A stretch of 64,000 bases of DNA from Leptolyngbyaceae cyanobacterium clean351 (GCA_027451865.1 DAIDHW010000002.1:124001-188000); one strand, 5' to 3'. Positions 36,481 to 45,967 are shown, counted from the stretch's first letter. The notes: a model not told the origin generated them from the letters alone. A program made the numbers and translations.

Positions 36481-37509
36481 TCAATCCTCTACATGTACCA
36501 TCTCCAGTAGGGCCGTTTTCATTTCCTCCTGGCTAGTTGTAGCGGTGCCGAAGTGCCGCACTACTAAACTGGCAGCTAGGTTACCTAACACTGCCGCCTC
36601 CCAAAAGGAGCCCCCTGCACACAAAGCCAGGGTGAGGGCTGCCACTACGGTGTCCCCAGCTCCGGTCACATCAAACACCTCGCGCCGATTAAAGGCGGGG
36701 ATTTGGTCTTCCCCTGACCCCAACTCAAACATGCTCATGCCCTCCTCGCCGCGGGTGATGAGGATTTTTTGCGCTCCGGTCAGCTGCAGCAGGTCCTGGC
36801 CAGCCTGGGAAAGGGAGACGCCTGCCAAGGAATAACCTACTGCCCCTTCTGCTTCCGGTAAGTTAGGGGTGAACAGGAGGGCGCCGTGGTATCGCTGCAA
36901 GCCACTTTGGGCATCGACAATTGTCCGGGGGTGGGAGAGGGCGGCCTGGATCACCGGAGCCGTAAACACTCCGTCTCCGTAGTCAGAACAAATCACCGCG
37001 TCCACGTGGGGTAGATGGTCTTGGATGTAGGCAGCCAAAACCTCCTGCAGGCCGGGAGTCGGCAACAGGTCAGACTTGCGGTCCACCCGGACAATTTGTT
37101 GGGTGACAGACTGGCGGGAGTGGCCAGAGATGCGGGTCTTAGTCACTGTAGGCCGGTCTGGGTCGACAAAAATGCCCGTAGTATCAATCCCCACCTGCCG
37201 AAACATCTTTCTAATTACCTCTCCCTGGGGGTCATTCCCCACCAAGCCCACAGCTCTAGTTTTGGCCCCTAGTTTTGCCAGGTTGTAAACTGCGTTGGCA
37301 CCCCCCCCGGGGAGCTGCTGGGTATACTCATGGCGCAGGATCAGAACCGGGGCTTCCCGGGAAACTCGCTCCACTTGGCCCGTGAGAAACTCGTCCAGGG
37401 TAAGATCACCAATTGCCAAGACCCGCGCCTGACCGAAGCGCTCGAGGATTTGCAGCAGTCGGTCCTGGGAGGCCCGCAACCGGGCAACAAAACTGGGGGA
37501 AAATTCCAT
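36481..37509 (-). CDS. PfkB-family carbohydrate kinase, RfaE/HldE domain-I-like
   Basis: A 342-residue ribokinase-fold enzyme. 'LAIGDLTLDEFLTGQVERVS', 'REAPVLILRHEYTQQLPGGG' and 'ANAVYNLAKLGAKTRAVGLV' match the ADP-heptose pathway kinase (RfaE domain I, phosphorylating heptose 7-phosphate), and 'DVTGAGDTVVAALTLA' is the PfkB anion hole with the catalytic Asp. No nucleotidyltransferase domain follows, so this is the kinase-only form. Three bases separate it from the hydrolase gene upstream, placing it in the five-gene minus-strand cluster. Confidence 0.85.
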   Translation of the reverse strand: MEFSPSFVARLRASQDRLLQILERFGQARVLAIGDLTLDEFLTGQVERVSREAPVLILRHEYTQQLPGGGANAVYNLAKLGAKTRAVGLVGNDPQGEVIRKMFRQVGIDTTGIFVDPDRPTVTKTRISGHSRQSVTQQIVRVDRKSDLLPTPGLQEVLAAYIQDHLPHVDAVICSDYGDGVFTAPVIQAALSHPRTIVDAQSGLQRYHGALLFTPNLPEAEGAVGYSLAGVSLSQAGQDLLQLTGAQKILITRGEEGMSMFELGSGEDQIPAFNRREVFDVTGAGDTVVAALTLALCAGGSFWEAAVLGNLAASLVVRHFGTATTSQEEMKTALLEMVHVED

Positions 37510-37512
37510 AGC

Positions 37513-39396
37513 CTACCTGGTGGATGACGGCCGGCGGGGCCAGAGGCCCTTGAGGCGAGTTTGGCGTAGGAGCCCCCGTAGCCCGAACCTCACCACTAGT
37601 AGTAAACCCCCCCAAGGACCGTAGGCGAACGGCGTGCCGCGCAGGGAAGCCCGGGGCCGCAAACCATCAACGTAGATCCATTCCATGGCGGCAGCCGGAG
37701 AGAGCAACTGACAGTAGTGAAAACCTGCCGCTGCCGGAATGAAGTAGTCAATGGGAGTTTTCATCGTGGTGGCGCACACCCGGTAGACGGGCTGTTCAGG
37801 CAGGTCTAGGTGTTTGTATTGATGGCTTAAGTACTGGTAGTGGGGGTAATTCCAGATCCACAAGGGGCCCGCCGCCACCGGGGGAAGTATATCAGGTCCC
37901 ATAGCCAAGGGCACCCCCTGAGCCTCGAAGTAGTCCCGAGCAGCGGGGGCTGCGTGCTCTAGGGCCCAATCGTAGGCCTGTTGATTGATTTGGCTGCCCC
38001 GAGAGGGACCGTCGGTTTGCTGAAAGTCCGGGTTCACTACTCCCGCATGGCTCCAGAAGTTCTGGCGGGAGTTGAGCTTTGAGCGCAGGGAAAAGGCTGC
38101 CACGGGAAAGAAACCAGTATCGAAGCTATCTAGGAGGCTATAGAGGGCCTCGGTGACACTGGTTACCTCCAGGGTACAAGGGGCACTGCCCGAGCAGGAG
38201 TTGCGGATCTCCGGAATGTGGACGTGGGGCAGATGGAAAGGGTCATAGGTGGCTGAACGGTGGAAGTTATCCAGAACTTCCAAGTCGAAGGGAACCGGCG
38301 CCTCATGGCTCCCAGCCATAATTTGGTTAGCATACTCTTCGACCCAGGGTGAACCAGGGGTACAACTCGGGTCATGGCGGGGGTTATCCTCGGCCCGGGC
38401 GTAGCACGCGGGCTTGAAACCGTTATAACCCTCCAAGGTCAGGGCCTTGAGTAGCGGCTGCAGCAACAGATGCGTTTTTCGTTCTTGCTCAGCCCAGAAG
38501 GCCACTTCCTCCGGCCCCCCCCCCAAGGTCTGGTCCATGAAAGCCTTTACCAAGTCTCCCACTTGCTGATGGGCCTCAGCTTCGCTCACCCGGGGTATTA
38601 GGTCAAAATCTGCCACAAACCCAGTGGCGGGCCCCGAGGCAAACTGGATGTGACTCACCCCATCTAGGGCCACCACGGGAAACCTTAAGGCCATTTGGGG
38701 GGAGGCCTGGTTAATCTGCTGATGCCAAAAGGCAACGGCGATTCTGGTGATCCGGGCTAGGCCATCTAGGGTGCCGCCAATGGTCAGGGTCGAGACCGGG
38801 TAGTTGGTGACGCTTTGGCCCTGGGGATTTAGGGTAGCTACCCGGGACCGAGTGAGAAAAGACCCCAGGAGGATCTGAGCATGGGCCAGGTGGGAATAGC
38901 TGGAGAGGTATTTTTGGAGCGCTACCCCCCCCTCGGAGTGGGCAATAAAAAAGGCCTGCGGGGGGGCGAAACCAGCCTGAGCCATCTGCCGCCGCACAGC
39001 GCTGACGGCTAAATCCATCTCCCGCGGGATGGGGGCATCACCGATAAACTGAGGGATGCCCACCCATAACCCAGGGTAAAGGGCTTGGATGGTCTGGGCT
39101 AGGGGTCGATAGCGCTCGATGGGGATTCCTTCCCCCTGAATCAAAATCAAGGCCTGGGGTGCTTCGCTGGCAACAGGAGGCGGCAGTACTAGGGGCGCTC
39201 CTGCCCAGTTGTAGCGGTAGCTAAGCTGGATTAGCCCCACACAGACCAAAAAAAATCCCGTCAAACTCGCCCCCACCACGGTCAGGAGGGCCCCCCCTGT
39301 CAGGAGGACTCCCCCTAGCCAGGCGGCCAACACCAGAGCCAAGAAAACCGTTAAGTTCAGGCTTAGCCAAGCCATACTAGCAAAAAACTTACCCAT
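37513..39396 (-). CDS. Large membrane-anchored alpha/beta hydrolase
   Basis: A 627-residue protein. Two hydrophobic helices at about 8-58 anchor the N-terminus. Residues about 80-290 form a lipase-like alpha/beta domain: nucleophile elbow 'IAHSEGG' (Ser154), Asp211 in 'GGTLDG' and His249 in 'DGVSHIQF' give a plausible triad. The following 330 residues, rich in Trp/Tyr/Pro with paired cysteines (PACYARAEDNPRHDPSC, RNSCSGSAPC), form a domain I cannot name. The family assignment beyond 'hydrolase' is open. It lies in a cluster with membrane and TonB-like genes, five bases from the next. Confidence 0.75.
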   Translation of the reverse strand: MGKFFASMAWLSLNLTVFLALVLAAWLGGVLLTGGALLTVVGASLTGFFLVCVGLIQLSYRYNWAGAPLVLPPPVASEAPQALILIQGEGIPIERYRPLAQTIQALYPGLWVGIPQFIGDAPIPREMDLAVSAVRRQMAQAGFAPPQAFFIAHSEGGVALQKYLSSYSHLAHAQILLGSFLTRSRVATLNPQGQSVTNYPVSTLTIGGTLDGLARITRIAVAFWHQQINQASPQMALRFPVVALDGVSHIQFASGPATGFVADFDLIPRVSEAEAHQQVGDLVKAFMDQTLGGGPEEVAFWAEQERKTHLLLQPLLKALTLEGYNGFKPACYARAEDNPRHDPSCTPGSPWVEEYANQIMAGSHEAPVPFDLEVLDNFHRSATYDPFHLPHVHIPEIRNSCSGSAPCTLEVTSVTEALYSLLDSFDTGFFPVAAFSLRSKLNSRQNFWSHAGVVNPDFQQTDGPSRGSQINQQAYDWALEHAAPAARDYFEAQGVPLAMGPDILPPVAAGPLWIWNYPHYQYLSHQYKHLDLPEQPVYRVCATTMKTPIDYFIPAAAGFHYCQLLSPAAAMEWIYVDGLRPRASLRGTPFAYGPWGGLLLVVRFGLRGLLRQTRLKGLWPRRPSSTR

Positions 39397-39401
39397 GGGG
39401 T

Positions 39402-39833
39402 TTAACTCCGGGGAGCAGGGGTGGATTGAGCTGAGGGGGCGACTAGTTTACGCAATAGTAGAATACTTGTCACCAATAAAACTGGTCCAGTCCACCCCCC
39501 CGGGAAGTAATGGCGTAAGTACAACCAAGCCCCGAGGTGAAAGAGGCCATTGAGCAACTCAACTACTGCCCAAACCCAGATCCAGGTAAGAACCAGGCGC
39601 GAATTTTTGACTATCCCCGGCCAGGGTCCCAGCAGCAAGGACACTAGGAGAATATTCAAAATAGCGAACCAGTCGGCGCTGAGGCTAATCACGGGGACCC
39701 AGGGAAAATACTGGTGTAGAGCTTGGCTCATGGGGGCGAACCAAAGATACAGCTGGGTATAGGTCTCCTCAAGGCTGTGGAGGACCTGAAGTAGCCCTAT
39801 AACCCAGTAGAGCGCAATTATAGGTATATCCAT
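39402..39833 (-). CDS. HXXEE-domain membrane protein
   Basis: Start ATG 39833 overlaps the upstream gene's TGA (TGATG), so I prefer it to an earlier in-frame ATG. The 143 residues hold four hydrophobic helices. 'LHSLEETYTQ' is the HxxEE motif and 'NGLFHLGAWLYLRHYFPGGW' the second His-containing motif of the HXXEE family, which is of unknown function but proposed on motif grounds to be a membrane enzyme. It sits five bases ahead of the large hydrolase gene. Confidence 0.8.
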   Translation of the reverse strand: MDIPIIALYWVIGLLQVLHSLEETYTQLYLWFAPMSQALHQYFPWVPVISLSADWFAILNILLVSLLLGPWPGIVKNSRLVLTWIWVWAVVELLNGLFHLGAWLYLRHYFPGGWTGPVLLVTSILLLRKLVAPSAQSTPAPRS

Positions 39834-40696
39834 CACCACAGGAGGGAGAAGAAGTAGAACTGGCAGAGAATCCCTAAGTTTAGGAAGATGACCGCGATAA
39901 AGTGCCACCACTGGTTAAAGGTCGATTCGGCAATCACCCCCTCCACAACCCCCCCAATCATTAGCAAAGCCGGAGCTAAACCGGCCAAAATCCCAGCTTG
40001 CCCTGCGGCCGTTAAGGGGGACACAAACAGGTAGAAATAAGCCCCGAAGTTGACTAAGGCATTGAGGACAAAAACAACTGTTAGCCACAGACTGAGGGGA
40101 AATACAGGCTGATGGTGGAAATTAAAAGTTACCTTGGGATTTTGCGGCAGGAAAAATGCGCCGAGGAAGCTGACCAAAGCCAGGGCTAGGGTATACCGAT
40201 TAACACCAAAGACTCCGAGAGAGAAACACAACAAGCCCGCCCCCTGGAGGATGAACAGGAGTTTGTAGGCCACCTCCCGGAGCCATTCATTGTTAGAGTT
40301 GGTCAGCGGGAACTGGGTGTCGAGGGGATTTTGGAAGTAGACTACTTGCCAACCCTCGTACTCGTGCATGGTAATGCCCATCAGGCCGCCAAAGGTCTGC
40401 ACCAAAGGGCTAGCCAACAGAAAAAACACCTGCAGGTCCGAGGGAAGCACAGGTTTGAGGTCCCCAGCGTGGTGAAAGATCACGTAGGCCAAACCAAAGG
40501 CCGGGATAAAGGGAGTCCAGTGGATCAGCTGCACAAGATTGAGGATCCAAGGCTGGGCGTACTGGTCTAGGTGGTGTTCCTGAAGATAGGTTTTGGGGCT
40601 GGGCTTTTGCCATCCCCATCCGGGAGATGGGTAGTAGCCTTGACTAGGATCAGAAGCTGGGGGGAGGTTGGGAACTGGGCGGGCTGGAGTTTCCAT
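39833..40696 (-). CDS. Multi-pass membrane protein of unknown function
   Basis: A 287-residue protein from ATG 40696 (METPARPVPN); the frame is open further upstream but that part overlaps the TonB-like gene. After a Pro-rich N-terminus come about seven hydrophobic helices with conserved-looking 'ITMHEYEGWQVVYFQNP', 'NSNNEWLREVAYKLLFILQG' and 'ESTFNQWWHFIAVIFLNLG'. Histidines and acids inside helices suggest a membrane enzyme or cofactor site, but I do not recognise the family. Coupled to the HXXEE gene by TGATG and overlapping the upstream gene by 47 bases. Confidence 0.75.
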   Translation of the reverse strand: METPARPVPNLPPASDPSQGYYPSPGWGWQKPSPKTYLQEHHLDQYAQPWILNLVQLIHWTPFIPAFGLAYVIFHHAGDLKPVLPSDLQVFFLLASPLVQTFGGLMGITMHEYEGWQVVYFQNPLDTQFPLTNSNNEWLREVAYKLLFILQGAGLLCFSLGVFGVNRYTLALALVSFLGAFFLPQNPKVTFNFHHQPVFPLSLWLTVVFVLNALVNFGAYFYLFVSPLTAAGQAGILAGLAPALLMIGGVVEGVIAESTFNQWWHFIAVIFLNLGILCQFYFFSLLW

Positions 40697-41411
40697 GGTT
40701 TTGGCCGTTGAGGGTGGGTGTAGCCACGGGACTGGGAACAGCAGAGGGCGAGCTTGTAGGGGCCGGAGAGGAAGAACTACAGGAAGAGGGGGCCACAAAA
40801 TCAAAGGCTACCAGGAAAAGTTGATAGGCGCCGGTAGCTGAGAATTCATAATGCCTGACCGCAGCAAGAGCAGCCTGATTGAGAATATCGTAGCCACTAC
40901 TCTGGATGATTTGGGGACCAAAGCTGCTGCTATCTACAAGATGACCCTGGGGGTCCACCGCAACTCCTAGGATCACCTTACCGCCCAGGGGACAAGCCAG
41001 GAGTGGGTATGGAGCTGGAATATCTCGTTTAATTGTCCAGGCTAAGCCTCCCTGACCTGTAGCCGCCTGGGCAGCACTCAGCCAGGCAGCGGTACGAGCG
41101 GTGGCCTCTATCGGGCTGGTGTCTGTAGGGTTGTAGGTGAGGTCAGGCTCAGGAGTAGCTGAGGCGCTGGGGGTGACCGGTGGGGTGCTGGGAGTGACCG
41201 GTGGGGCGCTGGGGGTGACCGGTGGGGCGCTGGGGGTGACCGGTGGGGTCGGGTGAGCTTTCGGGAGGGGAGTCAGTTGGACCAACTTCACTGGCCCTGG
41301 GGGTAGGGGCAATGGTACGGGAGGATAACTGCGCCATATCCAGACCAGGACTGCGCCATGGATTCCCAAGGAGAGAATAACCCAGGGAGCACTCCTGGTG
41401 GCCGATGACAT
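40650..41411 (-). CDS. TonB-like periplasm-spanning protein with Pro-Thr repeats
   Basis: A 253-residue protein: one N-terminal membrane helix (about 9-27, WVILSLGIHGAVLVWIW), then a Pro-rich spacer with four 'PPVTPSA/T' units at about 55-85 encoded by a 21-base tandem repeat (about 41168-41251), then a globular part with 'GGKVILGVAVDPQGHLVDSS' and 'LNQAALAAVRHYEFSATG' that matches the TonB C-terminal pattern. A Ser/Pro-rich tail follows. TonB-like proteins pass inner-membrane energy to outer-membrane partners; no ExbB/D or receptor gene is in the window. Confidence 0.75.
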   Translation of the reverse strand: MSSATRSAPWVILSLGIHGAVLVWIWRSYPPVPLPLPPGPVKLVQLTPLPKAHPTPPVTPSAPPVTPSAPPVTPSTPPVTPSASATPEPDLTYNPTDTSPIEATARTAAWLSAAQAATGQGGLAWTIKRDIPAPYPLLACPLGGKVILGVAVDPQGHLVDSSSFGPQIIQSSGYDILNQAALAAVRHYEFSATGAYQLFLVAFDFVAPSSCSSSSPAPTSSPSAVPSPVATPTLNGQNHGNSSPPSSQPPPSF

Positions 41412-41423
41412 TCCGGATACTGC

Positions 41424-43217
41424 TTAGGCGCTGGCCAAGGGGTGGTCTGGCAGTCCTAACATTTGGGAGTTGCTTTTACCGGGGGCGACCATGGGGTAGC
41501 AGTTTTCATCCCGCTTCACCCGGACGTCTAGAACTACCGGTCCTTCGTGGGCCAGCATTACCGCCACTGTGTCCGCTAGGTCACCGGGGCGCTCTAGGAC
41601 CATGCCTTTAACCCCAAAGGCTGTGGCCAACAATTCAAAGTTGGGCATGCCAGGCACCATGTCCGAGGCCGAGTAGCGCTGACCATAGAAGGTCTCCTGC
41701 CACTGCCGGACCATACCCTGCCAGCCGTTGTTGATAATGACGGTCTTCACGGGGATTTGGTACTGGGCGAGGGTTGCAAGTTCTTGGAGGTTCATTTGGA
41801 AGCTAGCATCCCCACTGACGCAGACGACCGTCTCTCCGGGCAGGGCAATCTGCGCCCCTAGGGCCGCCGGTAGGCCGTAGCCCATAGTACCCAAACCAGC
41901 ACTGGAGATCCACCGCCGGGGGCCGGTTTTGAGAAACTGAGCTGCCCACATCTGGTGCTGGCCCACATCAGTGGTGTAGTAGGCCTGGGGAGCCTGCCGG
42001 TCTAGTTCGGCAATCACCTCTTGAGGGGAGAGGGCATCAGCATAGTGAGGAACTACGAGGGGATAGGTCTGGCGCCAACTTTGAATCCGTTCCCGCCAGG
42101 GCCGGGTCTGCTCCGAGGCTAGGGCAGTGTCCTCCGGGTCGAGACACTCTAGCAGAGTCTCGAGTACCTGACGCACGTCGCCGACGATCGGCACTTGGGG
42201 GGTGCGATTCTTGCCGACCTCCGCCGGGTCAATGTCGATATGGATCACCTGGGCCCGGGAAGCGAATTCGTCTAATTTACCAGTCACTCGGTCGTCAAAA
42301 CGGGCTCCCACGGCGATCAGTAAGTCGCACTCGCTGACCGCAAAATTGGCGTAGGCTGTACCGTGCATTCCTAGCATCCCTACTGCCAGGGGGTGACTTT
42401 CATCAAAGGCCCCCTTACCCATCAGGGTAGTGGTGACGGGAATTTGAAACCGCTCCGCTAGTTCGCAGATCTGCCGATGGGCGCCGGCAGTGACCGCCCC
42501 CCCGCCCACGTAAAGGAGAGGCCGGTGAGCCTGACGAATCAGATGAATGGCCTGGTGGATTTCGCACCGGTCCCCCTGCCGCTGGGGCCGGTAACCTGGC
42601 AACTTGATCGATCCAGGTTCTACGGGCACGTAATCAAATACTTCCTGGCCCACATCCTTGGGAATGTCCACTAGAACTGGACCGGGACGGCCAGTGGCGG
42701 CGATGTAAAAAGCCTCGGCAATGACGCGGGCCATGTCTTGGGGGTCGCGGACTACGTAGGAGTGTTTGACGATGGGCAGGGTGATTCCAAAAATGTCGGT
42801 TTCTTGAAAAGCATCAGTACCAATTGCCGGCCGGGCCACTTGACCGGTAATCACTACCATGGGTACGGAATCCATGTGGGCAGTGGCAATCCCAGTCACC
42901 AGGTTAGTAGCCCCTGGCCCCGAGGTAGCAAAACATACTCCCACCTGCCCAGTAGCCCGAGCGTAGCCATCGGCAGCGTGGGCCGCCCCCTGCTCGTGGC
43001 GGACGAGAATGTGCTGCAGCAGCCCGGCCGCCTCTGCCCGGTAGAGTTCATCGTAGATGGGCAGGATAGCCCCGCCGGGGTAGCCAAAGATGTGCTTTAC
43101 CCCGTGACGACAAAGACTGTCTAGGAGGGCCAAGGCACCCGAGGCCCGCTGGGAGGAAAGGGGGGCTGCGACGAAGGGGGAGATGACCGACGGGGGGGGG
43201 GCGGAGTGGGAACCCAT
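41424..43217 (-). CDS. ilvB: Acetolactate synthase large subunit
   Basis: First common step of branched-chain amino-acid synthesis, ThDP-dependent. 597 residues. The N-domain carries '[18 protein letters not shown]' and the catalytic Glu in '[18 protein letters not shown]'; the ThDP motif is '[19 protein letters not shown]'; '[16 protein letters not shown]' contains the Arg/Trp region known as the herbicide site. The first 25 residues are variable. No small-subunit (ilvH) gene is adjacent, as is usual in cyanobacteria. Upstream is thiS on the other strand. Confidence 0.97.
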   Translation of the reverse strand: MGSHSAPPPSVISPFVAAPLSSQRASGALALLDSLCRHGVKHIFGYPGGAILPIYDELYRAEAAGLLQHILVRHEQGAAHAADGYARATGQVGVCFATSGPGATNLVTGIATAHMDSVPMVVITGQVARPAIGTDAFQETDIFGITLPIVKHSYVVRDPQDMARVIAEAFYIAATGRPGPVLVDIPKDVGQEVFDYVPVEPGSIKLPGYRPQRQGDRCEIHQAIHLIRQAHRPLLYVGGGAVTAGAHRQICELAERFQIPVTTTLMGKGAFDESHPLAVGMLGMHGTAYANFAVSECDLLIAVGARFDDRVTGKLDEFASRAQVIHIDIDPAEVGKNRTPQVPIVGDVRQVLETLLECLDPEDTALASEQTRPWRERIQSWRQTYPLVVPHYADALSPQEVIAELDRQAPQAYYTTDVGQHQMWAAQFLKTGPRRWISSAGLGTMGYGLPAALGAQIALPGETVVCVSGDASFQMNLQELATLAQYQIPVKTVIINNGWQGMVRQWQETFYGQRYSASDMVPGMPNFELLATAFGVKGMVLERPGDLADTVAVMLAHEGPVVLDVRVKRDENCYPMVAPGKSNSQMLGLPDHPLASA

Positions 43218-43285
43218 GGTACTGGAGATAAACCTTTAACCCACTTTAGCATCTAGATTAGAGTCGTTCTATCACGTGCCAAATT

Positions 43286-43501
43286 GTGGCCACTCCCCTG
43301 ATTCCAGTCCAGGTTAATGGGGCCCCCCGGGCCTGCCCCCCCGACACCCTCCTGCCAGACTTTTTAACTCAGCTCGGCCTTGACCCTCGGCTGGTGGCGG
43401 TCGAATACAATGGCGAGATTCTCCACCGTCAATTTTGGGCTCAAACCCGGCTGCAGCCCCAAGACCGTTTAGAGGTGGTGACGATCGTCGGCGGCGGTTA
43501 A
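43286..43501 (+). CDS. thiS: Sulfur carrier protein ThiS
   Basis: A 71-residue ubiquitin-like protein ending in GGG (VVTIVGGG), whose C-terminal glycine is adenylated and thiocarboxylated to deliver sulfur for the thiazole of thiamine. 'IPVQVNGAPRACPPDTLLPD' and 'VAVEYNGEILHR' are ThiS blocks. Translation starts at GTG. In many cyanobacteria thiS is fused behind thiE; here it is free-standing, divergent from ilvB and convergent with the TIGR02652 gene (20 bases apart). Confidence 0.92.
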   Translation: MATPLIPVQVNGAPRACPPDTLLPDFLTQLGLDPRLVAVEYNGEILHRQFWAQTRLQPQDRLEVVTIVGGG

Positions 43502-43521
43502 CTCTTGGCTAAATCAAATAC

Positions 43522-44028
43522 TCACTCGAAGAGACGAAAGGGGTAGCGCACGGGGGTGCCCACCTCCTTTTCCAGATCGAAATTTACTACTCCCCAGCGG
43601 GGTTCGGTTTGGGGGTCAGGGCTAAATTCTACCGGTAACCCGCACAGGCGCGGCCGATGCCCCTCTTGATTGGCCCGCCCTGGACCGCCCCGCTCCAGGT
43701 AGCCGCCGATCATATCCTCGTAGCGCCGGGAGATAATCACCCGGGTGACTCGGTAACCTTGTGCGTATAGACGATCTAGAGCTTCGTGGATCTCAAACCT
43801 GATTCCGTCCGGGTGGCTGTGCCGCCGATACCACTCATTATCCCAGCATCGCCAGTACCGCCCCGACTGCAAATGTACTAGTTCTCCGGTCTTGGGGTCT
43901 GACTCGAAGGCCCCGTGACGTTGACAAAGATAACTATCGGTGAGAGTGAGGGCGGGAATGGGCTGCCGGCAGTGGGGACACGGGATCTCAGGACCAAAGA
44001 CAGGATATTGAGAACCTGAGCTCGACAT
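43522..44028 (-). CDS. TIGR02652 family protein
   Basis: A 168-residue cyanobacteria-specific protein. It opens with a zinc-ribbon-like 'CPHCRQPIPALTLTDSYLC' and carries 'SGRYWRCWDNEWYRRHSHPD', 'RFEIHEALDRLYAQGYRVTR' and 'VNFDLEKEVGTPVRYPFRLF', all matching TIGR02652. Function unknown; the ribbon suggests nucleic-acid or protein binding. The eda gene ends 26 bases upstream in the same direction. Confidence 0.9.
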   Translation of the reverse strand: MSSSGSQYPVFGPEIPCPHCRQPIPALTLTDSYLCQRHGAFESDPKTGELVHLQSGRYWRCWDNEWYRRHSHPDGIRFEIHEALDRLYAQGYRVTRVIISRRYEDMIGGYLERGGPGRANQEGHRPRLCGLPVEFSPDPQTEPRWGVVNFDLEKEVGTPVRYPFRLFE

Positions 44029-44054
44029 GGATCATGGGGTTGGCGCTTACACCC

Positions 44055-44729
44055 TCAAATATACTCCATACCTGAGTAGACAGCCCGAACCAGGCGCCGG
44101 GACTGTTCCTCAACCCGATCCCAAGCCCCTGCGGTCACCATCTCGCGGGGGAATAATTCACTGGCCAGGCCTACCCCTTGAGCCCCGGCGCGCACAAATG
44201 CAGATGCGTTCTCCAGGGTAACCCCCCCGGTGGGAATAAGGCTAACCTGGGGAAACACCTGCGCCAAGCTGCGGATGTAGGCTGGCCCCCCCAGGCTGTG
44301 GATGGGAAACACCTTGATACTGGTGGCGCCGGCCTCCCAAGCCGCCATAATCTCAGTCGGGGAGAAGGCCCCCGGGATAACCGGCACCCCTAGTTCCCGA
44401 GCTGCCTGGAGGATTTGGAAGTTTGTATGGGGAGTGAAGTAAAATTGCGCCCCAGACTGGCTAGCAGTCCGAAAGTGCTCCGGGGTCAGAAGGGTGCCAG
44501 CCCCAACCCACACCTGGGGGAAATCTTGGCGCAGGCGACCCACTAGGGCGGCCGCCCCCTGGGTCAGCCAAGAGACTTCGATCAGCTGCAGGCCCCCGGC
44601 AATGGCCGCCCGAGCCATGGCGTAGGCTTGGTCAGCTTGGTCACTGCGTACCACTGCCACAATGCGGGTCAGGCGGAGAATCTCAAGCCACCCTTCGGGG
44701 GTCATAACAGCTTCACTAATAGTTTCCAT
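44055..44729 (-). CDS. eda: KDPG / 4-hydroxy-2-oxoglutarate aldolase
   Basis: Cleaves 2-keto-3-deoxy-6-phosphogluconate to pyruvate and glyceraldehyde 3-phosphate (Entner-Doudoroff pathway). The TIM-barrel motifs are in order: 'RIVAVVRSDQADQAYAMARA', catalytic Glu in 'LQLIEVSWLTQGA', 'WVGAGTLLTPEHF', the Schiff-base Lys in 'ATSIKVFPIHSLGG', and 'LIPTGGVTLENA'. 224 residues, slightly longer than the bacterial standard. Presence of eda fits the Entner-Doudoroff route described for cyanobacteria; the dehydratase gene is not in the window. Confidence 0.92.
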   Translation of the reverse strand: METISEAVMTPEGWLEILRLTRIVAVVRSDQADQAYAMARAAIAGGLQLIEVSWLTQGAAALVGRLRQDFPQVWVGAGTLLTPEHFRTASQSGAQFYFTPHTNFQILQAARELGVPVIPGAFSPTEIMAAWEAGATSIKVFPIHSLGGPAYIRSLAQVFPQVSLIPTGGVTLENASAFVRAGAQGVGLASELFPREMVTAGAWDRVEEQSRRLVRAVYSGMEYI

Positions 44730-45031
44730 GTCACCTACGGATCTTGTCAGCGCAAACCCAGGTCTTGCCCCAGGAAGGGCTAGCCATAGACAAACTAGCT
44801 ACGATCTTAAGACCTAGGAGGGTAGCCGCAAAGGGATGGCCAAACCCAGTCCCGGACCGCTTGGAGCTCCGGGAGCACTCCCCCTAACCTCTCTGGGGGT
44901 GTTCCCCTAGGCAAGAGCCAGCAAGAGTAACCCAACTTGGCTGCCGGTGTAGGGTATCCTGGGGGGGACTATTCAGGTAACTCTTAAAGCATCGAGAAAT
45001 TTGCCAAGGTATTCACTGGGAAACAGTACTT
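44730..45031. promoter_or_regulatory. Intergenic region with strong hairpin, upstream of phosphatase gene
   Basis: About 300 bases between divergent genes. A 12-pair hairpin spans 44871-44906 (GGGAGCACTCCCC against GGGGTGTTCCC, two G-U pairs) and is not followed by a T-run, so it is not an intrinsic terminator. It may be a folded leader. No known riboswitch class recognised. Confidence 0.4.
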
Positions 45032-45967
45032 ATGGGTCTTAAACGTCGCCAGTTTTTGTTTCTAGGTGCCTTGGGTAGTCTAGAACTTCCCCTGCTCTGG
45101 CAATTCCTCCGGGATGGAAGTGGCTCCCAGGTTCTTGCCCCCGTCGATCTAGCCGGGGCCGCCAGCTCGATCCAGGCTAGTGCTTCCCCGGGAGGCACTC
45201 CCCAACTGCGCTTTGTGGCAGTGGCAGACACCGGTACCGGCGATCGAGCACAGTACCAGGTAGCCGATGCCATGGCCGATTACCACCGCACCCATCCCTT
45301 TGCAACAGTGATTCTGGCGGGCGATAACATCTACAACAATGGCGAAATCGGCAAGGTCACAGCCGTCTTTGAAGAGCCCTACAAACCTTTACTGCAGAAG
45401 GATGTGCGATTTTTTGCCTGTCTGGGAAATCATGACATTCGTACTGACAATGGCGAACCCCAGGTCCGCTATCCCGGTTTTAATATGAAGGGTCGTTATT
45501 ACACCTTTCGCCAGGGACCGGTGCAGTTTTTCACCCTCGATACCAATGGCAACGCTGATTGGCCAAATCAGCTGACCTGGCTAGAGCAGGAACTCAAACG
45601 CAGTGATGCTCCCTGGAAAGTAGTCTATGGCCACCATCCCATCTATTCTTCCGGCCTCTACGGGGTTAATCAGGCCTTTGTACGGATCTTCACCCCTTTG
45701 TTTGAACGCTACGGGGTACAACTCTATATCAACGGCCATGACCACGACTACGAACGCACCCAGGTGATTAGGGGTACTACCTACCTAGTTTGTGGAGCCG
45801 GAGCAGGGCAGCGACCTGTAGGACACTCCTCCTGGACGGCTTGTTCTGCGGATAGACTGAGTTTTGCAGCTCTAGAGGTTTATCCGGACCGCCTGGAGAT
45901 CTCAGGCATTGGCACTGACTATCAGGTCTTTGATCGGGGAACAGTACCCCTAAGGTCAATAAGTTAA
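45032..45967 (+). CDS. Exported metallophosphoesterase (purple-acid-phosphatase-like)
   Basis: A 311-residue calcineurin-like phosphoesterase. All metal-ligand motifs are present in order: 'VAVADTGTGD', 'LAGDNIYNNG', 'CLGNHDIR', 'VYGHHPIYS' and 'NGHDHDYERTQ', so a binuclear centre should form. The N-terminus MGLKRRQFLFLGALGSLELP has a twin-arginine and hydrophobic core, i.e. a Tat signal, consistent with export of a metal-loaded folded enzyme; tatA is encoded at 16.9 kb. Likely role is phosphate scavenging; no Pho box was identified. Confidence 0.92.
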   Translation: MGLKRRQFLFLGALGSLELPLLWQFLRDGSGSQVLAPVDLAGAASSIQASASPGGTPQLRFVAVADTGTGDRAQYQVADAMADYHRTHPFATVILAGDNIYNNGEIGKVTAVFEEPYKPLLQKDVRFFACLGNHDIRTDNGEPQVRYPGFNMKGRYYTFRQGPVQFFTLDTNGNADWPNQLTWLEQELKRSDAPWKVVYGHHPIYSSGLYGVNQAFVRIFTPLFERYGVQLYINGHDHDYERTQVIRGTTYLVCGAGAGQRPVGHSSWTACSADRLSFAALEVYPDRLEISGIGTDYQVFDRGTVPLRSIS

